From positions 1 to 40,552 of IMG/VR virus record IMGVR_UViG_3300005832_000025: a DNA stretch of 40,552 nucleotides; one strand, written 5' to 3'. This DNA is from a virus. Below the pieces are notes generated by a model that did not search any database, had not been told where the DNA came from, and was given only the letters and a program-made list of their open reading frames with translations. Below are positions 36,072-40,552 of the stretch, piece after piece (position 1 is the stretch's first letter; each line of letters opens with the position of its first letter). A program made the position numbers and the translations under genes.

Positions 36072-36964
36072 GCAAAGTCAGCATCATCATCCCGGCACGG
36101 CATGAGCTTTACTTACAGGAGACCGTACAGGACATATTCGAGAAGGCTACAGGGGACATCGAAGTAATTGTGGTGCTAGATGGATATTGGCCAGAGCCTA
36201 TTCTGGATGATCACCCTAACCTAACTATCATCCATCGTGAGCGCATGGGAATGCGGGCAGCAATCAACGGGTCGGCAGCCATCGCTAAAGGTAAATACCT
36301 GATGAAAGTGGACGCGCATTGTATGTTTGCCGAGGGCTTCGATGAAGCTCTGCAAGCAGACTGCGAGGATAACTGGGTGGTCATCCCCCGCAGATACTCC
36401 CTGGATGTTGATAAATGGTGCAGGAAACGTGACAGACCAAAGACAGACTACGAATACCTGGCATGGCCATGGCACGGCGGCACGGCAGTGCATGGAAGCA
36501 AGGTTGGGCTACATGCCAAGCATTGGGGAGAGCGGAAGGGGGAACGTGCGGAGTTCGAGATCGATGAGAATATGAGTTTCCAAGGTTCGTGCTGGTTTAT
36601 GCCGGCAGAACACTTGGAAAAACGCATTGGGAAGCTCCAGGAAGAAGGCTATGGAACTTTTATCGGGGAGCCGCAGGAAATCGGACTAAAAACATGGCTA
36701 GGTGGCGGAAAGATCATGACCAATAAGAGGACGTGGTACGCGCATCTATGGAAAGGCAAACCCTACCGGGAACGTTTCAAGAAAGTACACGGATTCGGAT
36801 ACACGCGCATTGGCTACCACGAACGGGAAGACGGGAACGCCTTCTCTGTTGACTTCTGGATGAATAACCGCTGGAAAGAGCGCAAATATGACATCGAATG
36901 GCTGGTAGAACGCTTCTGGCCAGTCCCCACGTGGCCGGAGGATCGAGGCTTATGGATACCCTGA
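36068..36964 (+). CDS. GT-A family 2 glycosyltransferase, copy 1
   Basis: 298 residues, ATG overlapping the portal stop. It starts VSIIIPARHE, has VIVVLDGYWPEP, and the metal motif DAH at 82-84 (KVDAHCMF) in place of DxD, as in GalNAc-transferase-like enzymes. Then comes a C-terminal acceptor-binding half rich in aromatics. It would transfer a sugar to a phage or host target. Its paralogue lies at 37891-38781. The substrate is unknown. Confidence 0.8.
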   Translation: MSKVSIIIPARHELYLQETVQDIFEKATGDIEVIVVLDGYWPEPILDDHPNLTIIHRERMGMRAAINGSAAIAKGKYLMKVDAHCMFAEGFDEALQADCEDNWVVIPRRYSLDVDKWCRKRDRPKTDYEYLAWPWHGGTAVHGSKVGLHAKHWGERKGERAEFEIDENMSFQGSCWFMPAEHLEKRIGKLQEEGYGTFIGEPQEIGLKTWLGGGKIMTNKRTWYAHLWKGKPYRERFKKVHGFGYTRIGYHEREDGNAFSVDFWMNNRWKERKYDIEWLVERFWPVPTWPEDRGLWIP

Positions 36965-37590
36965 CTTATATCTTGAAGAAATACAAACTGGAAGGCTTCA
37001 AGCGCATGCCAGTGGAGATCCCCAACATGGGGCGTGATAACCTGGGAGGCTTGTTCCGTGAACTGGGCTTCAAGACGGGCGCCGAGATCGGTGTGGCTTC
37101 TGGCAGGTTCTCAAAATCATTGTGCAAGGGAAACCCTGAGATGCTACTGTACTGCGTGGATGCCTGGAAAATATACCCCCCTGATTACCGAGATTATCTG
37201 GACCAGACGATACTCGACCGAGCATACGCAGATGCGCAGAAACGCCTGACGAACTTCAACGTGGAAATCATCAACGGCTGGAGCATGGATGTGGTCAAAA
37301 AGTTCGATGATGCCTCGTTGGATTTTGTGTATATCGATGCAAACCATGAATACCCGTATGTGACGATGGATATCATCGAATGGAGCAAGAAAGTGCGCAG
37401 CGGCGGGATTATCTCAGGACATGATTATTACGAGAGTACGCGCAAACGCAGCAAGTGTCATGTGATCCCGGCTGTGCAGGGTTACACGCGGGCTTACCGC
37501 ATTGTGCCATGGTTTGTGATTGGGACAAAAGCAAAAACTCCCGGAATGATCCGGGATACAAGCCGTTCGTGGATGTGGGTGAAAGAATAG
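36952..37590 (+). CDS. Class I SAM-dependent methyltransferase
   Basis: 212 residues from ATG 36952; GAGG lies three bases upstream. The Rossmann core is visible: TGAEIGVASGRFSKSL (motif I), YCVDAWK, LDFVYIDANHEYPYVTMDI and SGGIISGHDYY. This is the Methyltransf_24 style of small-molecule/sugar methyltransferase. Lying between two glycosyltransferases, it may methylate the transferred sugar (by inference). It overlaps the first glycosyltransferase by 13 nt. Confidence 0.75.
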   Translation: MDTLTYILKKYKLEGFKRMPVEIPNMGRDNLGGLFRELGFKTGAEIGVASGRFSKSLCKGNPEMLLYCVDAWKIYPPDYRDYLDQTILDRAYADAQKRLTNFNVEIINGWSMDVVKKFDDASLDFVYIDANHEYPYVTMDIIEWSKKVRSGGIISGHDYYESTRKRSKCHVIPAVQGYTRAYRIVPWFVIGTKAKTPGMIRDTSRSWMWVKE

Positions 37591-37818
37591 TTAGACGATT
37601 ACCCAGTCCTCCCCTACCATATCGCCATCATTCACGAGCCAGCGAGAGAATGAGCCATTTTCTTGATGCAGACTGAGAAAACCATTATTCATACAACCAT
37701 AAATTTTATCGTTCTTCCATTCTAATTTGGTGATTTTTCCACCGTTTCGAACGACCATGATAGCTTCGGGGAAATCTAATTGAGTTCTATTTTCTTTTTT
37801 CTTTTTTGGACTTGGCAT
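37591..37818 (-). CDS. DUF2829 / Tad2-like anti-Thoeris candidate
   Basis: 75 residues, ATG 37818, AAGGAG upstream. After a lysine-rich start, it follows DUF2829: FPEAIMVVRNGGKITKLEWKNDKIYGCMNNGFLSL ... WLVNDGDMVGEDWVIV. The family members known as Tad2 sequester gcADPR-type signals made by the Thoeris defence system. It is the only leftward gene in the rightward packaging module and lies directly against the methyltransferase stop, a typical moron position. The pocket residues were not checked, so the function is inferred from family. Confidence 0.6.
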   Translation of the reverse strand: MPSPKKKKENRTQLDFPEAIMVVRNGGKITKLEWKNDKIYGCMNNGFLSLHQENGSFSRWLVNDGDMVGEDWVIV

Positions 37819-37831
37819 AATTTTCTCCTTA

Positions 37832-37850
37832 TACCCTTATAATAAGGGTA
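37832..37850. promoter_or_regulatory. 19-nt palindrome upstream of the DUF2829 gene
   Basis: TACCCTTAT-A-ATAAGGGTA, 9-bp arms, 14 bases above the ATG at 37818. A TATAAT lies inside it on the plus strand. It may be an operator for self-regulated moron expression. A weak stem AAGTGA/TCACTT with a T-run (37867-37890) lies just to the right. Confidence 0.45.
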
Positions 37851-37890
37851 ACGCAAATATCTTGGAAGTGACAAAAATCACTTTTTTGCC

Positions 37891-38781
37891 ATGATAGATT
37901 TGTCCATCCTGATCCCCGCCAGAAATGAAATGTTCCTCGCTCGAACGATCGAGGATATTTTGGGACACATGGAAGGGAACACGGAAATCATCGCTGTAAT
38001 GGATGGGCAATGGACTGAGCCGCCAGTGCAAGACCATGAGCGGGTGCAATTGATTTATCACTCGGAGTCTATCGGCCAGCGGGCAGCCACGAATGAGGCA
38101 GCTAGGTTATCGAGCGGGAAATACCTGATGAAATGCGATGCACATTGCGCCTTCGACCAGGGATTTGATGTCAAGATGATAGCGGACATGCAACCGGATT
38201 GGACGATGGTACCCGTAATGCGAAACCTACATGCCTTCGATTGGGTATGCCCGGGTGGGCATAGACGCTACCAAGGGCCATCCGGGATTTGTACGGAGTG
38301 CGGTCAGCCCACCGAGCGAGATGTAGTCTGGATTGCGAAGAAAAACCCGCAAAGCACATCGTATAGATTTGACAAAGATTTGCATTTTCAATATTGGCGG
38401 GAGTACAAGGAGCATCAAAAGGGAGATTTAGTCGAAAGCATGAGTTTGCAAGGCTCTTGCTTTATGGTGACGCGTGAAAAATATTTTGAACTCGACTTGT
38501 GCGACGAAGCACACGGCTCGTGGGGCCAGCAGGGAACGGAGGTGGCCTGCAAGACCTGGCTTTCAGGCGGGCGCGTGGTTGTCAGCAAAAAGACGTGGTA
38601 TGCGCACTTGTTTCGCACACAGGGCGGGGATTTCGGGTTTCCATATCCCAATCCGGGCATTGGAAAAGCACGGGAGTATTCGCGCGATTTGTGGCTCAAT
38701 AACAAATGGGACAAGGCCATCCACCCGTTGAGTTGGTTGATTGAAAGATTCGCGCCAGTCCCAGACTGGAGTGGAGAATAG
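37891..38781 (+). CDS. GT-A family 2 glycosyltransferase, copy 2
   Basis: 296 residues. LSILIPARNEMFLARTIEDIL, IIAVMDGQWTEPP and DAH at 83-85 parallel copy 1, while the C-terminal half differs (a likely zinc site CPGGHRRYQGPSGICTEC), suggesting a different acceptor or sugar. No good ribosome binding site precedes ATG 37891. The pair probably arose by duplication, with the methyltransferase and DUF2829 gene between them. Confidence 0.8.
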   Translation: MIDLSILIPARNEMFLARTIEDILGHMEGNTEIIAVMDGQWTEPPVQDHERVQLIYHSESIGQRAATNEAARLSSGKYLMKCDAHCAFDQGFDVKMIADMQPDWTMVPVMRNLHAFDWVCPGGHRRYQGPSGICTECGQPTERDVVWIAKKNPQSTSYRFDKDLHFQYWREYKEHQKGDLVESMSLQGSCFMVTREKYFELDLCDEAHGSWGQQGTEVACKTWLSGGRVVVSKKTWYAHLFRTQGGDFGFPYPNPGIGKAREYSRDLWLNNKWDKAIHPLSWLIERFAPVPDWSGE

Positions 38782-40552
38782 ATGGCATCACCCTCTAAGG
38801 CCGCGAGATTAGCTGCCTTCGCTCTTGGATTTACTGAGATTGTAAATCGAGGGCGTGGACATCTAAAAACGTTCAATCCTGCCACTAACCGCTTTGCGTT
38901 AGATACGGGAATTGGTGGTAGGGGCTGGCATTTGCCAGACGGAACGGAAATTGATAGCGACTGGCAAGCAGGCGACGGTGCTCCCTGGCTCCATAAAATG
39001 GAGCTTGCGGAGTATCATGCCTATTTCGGGCCTGGAACGATAGAGTTTGACGCTGGCGAGATTATAAAATACATACACCCCGAAAGCGGGGAGGGGGTGA
39101 CATTCCAACCACAGCAACTTCAATGGACAAACAACCTGAATCAAATATCTCCAATCGGCAACCCCGGCTCAATTCCTGCGATTGTAACTGGAGACGTGCT
39201 GCACTGGAATAATGCCTTTGGATCTGGGATACATTTTGAGTGGGAAACTCAAACGGTTCGATTGCAAAAACGGTTGATTATCGATAGTCTGGCATCCCTG
39301 CCCGTCCCGCCACAGTTCATCATAGATGGGGGTAATCCAGTTCTTAAGTTATCGTTTATTTTTGCTGTTTCAGGAAATGTTGATATTCTGGTTGATGGTC
39401 AAATATGGGACAAAAAAGCCAATAATCCGCAGGTCACTGACGGACATATTGAATTTGTGGTAGACGGTCAAACAGTTTGGAATTTTGTAAAACCCAGAGT
39501 TGGATCGTCAGATAAGCAGAATATTCTACCAAGCGTACAGCAACGTTTAAGAGCGCAAGCTGCCAACCTGTTTGTAGACATTCTCGTTCCCTGGTCATGG
39601 TTACAGACCGCTGATTATCCGGTAATAATTGACCCAACAATCGATGAACAGATTAGCGGAACTACTTATGACGGGTGCGAACAAGATGATACAACTTGGC
39701 GTGAGGATGGTATTGATTCTGATGGCTGGATGGTTGGCTATGAAAGTCTAGGCGGCCCGGCTTATACCGCCGATGGTGCCCTAATATTCACGAGCGTCAA
39801 CGTTCCTGCCGGGGCTACCATTGATACTGCTTATTTCACGCTCTATCGCATGTGGTATGGCGCGGGCGCGGTAGGTGTTAATATCAAGGCTTTTGACGAG
39901 GATAATCCAGCAGCCTTCGCCACTGATGGAAGCAATAGACCATCAACGCGCTCAAAACTAGGAACAGTCGCATCCGACGATTTGGCCGTAGGCGCAGATG
40001 GCTGGGTGAATTTATTTGAAATAAAAACGGTTGTACAGGCAATTATTGACAGGGGGGGGTGGACACAAAACAATAATATGGGGTTTGTGATTGAGGACGA
40101 CGGGGGCAATACAGGTGGAAGAAACGCCATTCAGTACAACGATTACACCTATTCTTCCACAAATGCAGGAAAACTGCATATTGAATATACTATTGTGAGC
40201 GAAAGTGCCAGCCCATCGGCATCTCCGAGCGCGAGCCCGTCTGCATCCCCATCAGCATCTCCAAGTGCCAGCCCCTCGGCCAGCCCGAGCGCGAGCCCTT
40301 CAACCTCCCCGTCTGCATCCATCTCGGAGTCTGCTTCTGAGAGCGCTTCACCAAGCGCAAGCCCATCTGCCAGCCCCAGCGCGAGCCCTTCGGCCTCCCC
40401 GTCTGCATCCATCTCTGAGTCTGCCAGCGAGAGCGCTTCGCCAAGCGCAAGTCCCTCGGCCAGCCCCAGTGCGAGCCCTTCAACCTCCCCGTCTGCATCC
40501 ATCTCGGAGTCTGCCAGCGAGAGCGCCTCGCCAAGCGCAAGCCCATCTGCAA
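38782..40552 (+). CDS. Large surface/structural protein, cut off by the window end
   Basis: Open from ATG 38782 (GGAG five bases upstream) to the window end, at least 590 residues, with no stop. The N-terminal part is a beta-rich domain of unknown family; residues about 310-470 (GALIFTSVNVPAGATIDTAY, STNAGKLHIEYTIV) follow a DNRLRE-type beta-sandwich pattern. From residue about 475 the chain is Ser/Ala/Pro repeats with a 30-aa period. It is probably a fibre or decoration protein. It follows the second glycosyltransferase, so it may be its substrate (speculative). Confidence 0.65.
   Translation, partial: MASPSKAARLAAFALGFTEIVNRGRGHLKTFNPATNRFALDTGIGGRGWHLPDGTEIDSDWQAGDGAPWLHKMELAEYHAYFGPGTIEFDAGEIIKYIHPESGEGVTFQPQQLQWTNNLNQISPIGNPGSIPAIVTGDVLHWNNAFGSGIHFEWETQTVRLQKRLIIDSLASLPVPPQFIIDGGNPVLKLSFIFAVSGNVDILVDGQIWDKKANNPQVTDGHIEFVVDGQTVWNFVKPRVGSSDKQNILPSVQQRLRAQAANLFVDILVPWSWLQTADYPVIIDPTIDEQISGTTYDGCEQDDTTWREDGIDSDGWMVGYESLGGPAYTADGALIFTSVNVPAGATIDTAYFTLYRMWYGAGAVGVNIKAFDEDNPAAFATDGSNRPSTRSKLGTVASDDLAVGADGWVNLFEIKTVVQAIIDRGGWTQNNNMGFVIEDDGGNTGGRNAIQYNDYTYSSTNAGKLHIEYTIVSESASPSASPSASPSASPSASPSASPSASPSASPSTSPSASISESASESASPSASPSASPSASPSASPSASISESASESASPSASPSASPSASPSTSPSASISESASESASPSASPSA
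40206..40552 (+). repeat. Ser/Ala/Pro-coding tandem repeat with 90-nt period
   Basis: GTCTGCATCC recurs at 40311, 40401 and 40491, a 90-nt period (30 residues of the type SISESASESASPSASPSASP). The array reaches the window end, where short-read assemblies commonly break. Confidence 0.8.

Noticed and set aside
40149-40502. Leftward repeat-rich frame (LALGLAEGLALG type)
   Set aside because: It is the antisense reading of the Ser/Ala/Pro repeat.

Overview
This window is most of the genome of a tailed, siphovirus-like phage or prophage. It carries terminase, portal, connector, tail-tube, tail-chaperone, tape-measure and tail-tip genes, a replication module, a tyrosine recombinase and many small early genes. 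No 16S, tRNA or bacterial housekeeping gene is visible. The host is probably a monoderm-type bacterium, and I infer Chloroflexota (Anaerolineae-like). The reasons are long Thr/Pro linkers in secreted proteins, a DnaD-type initiator with a RecU-type resolvase, and strong AAGGAG ribosome binding sites. This host call is an inference, not a match.

Layout: 43-781 holds two small leftward zinc-ribbon genes. 826-12963 is the rightward connector, tail and receptor-contact module. 13038-18937 is a leftward replication and recombination module (LexA-like HTH, DnaD-like initiator with internal iterons, DnaC-like loader, stand-alone PolX, WYL protein, membrane protein, RecU). 19140-22923 is a rightward lysis and surface module (holin-like, XhlA-like, SH3-like, unknown, beta-helix lipoprotein). 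23007-24865 has a pyrimidine-dimer glycosylase, a GGDEF-like protein and small genes. 24862-25836 is the integrase. 25838-30551 is a leftward early operon of small genes with a clamp-like protein. 30552-31337 is a divergent control region. 31338-40552 is the rightward packaging module: terminases and portal interleaved with a sugar-phosphate isomerase, two glycosyltransferases, a methyltransferase and, on the other strand, a DUF2829/Tad2-like gene. The last gene runs off the window inside a Ser/Ala/Pro repeat.

Capsid and prohead-protease genes are missing. The packaging genes at the right end and the connector at the left end would join if the genome were circular or permuted, so the contig probably broke in the 90-nt repeat array, and the capsid genes may lie in the gap.

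The most unusual signals are non-coding. (1) A 9-mer, GCCAGTGTC, occurs 16 times in 1.18 kb, across several genes and reading frames, and sometimes forms 16-17 bp perfect palindromes. (2) A two-hairpin intergenic element with conserved core GGGCTARWCTTGCCC occurs four times in the early operon. (3) Two leftward promoters 4.2 kb apart share the 12-mer TGTCAAATGTCA at an identical offset. (4) Dyad iterons lie inside the initiator gene. (5) A 172-nt highly structured leader precedes that gene.
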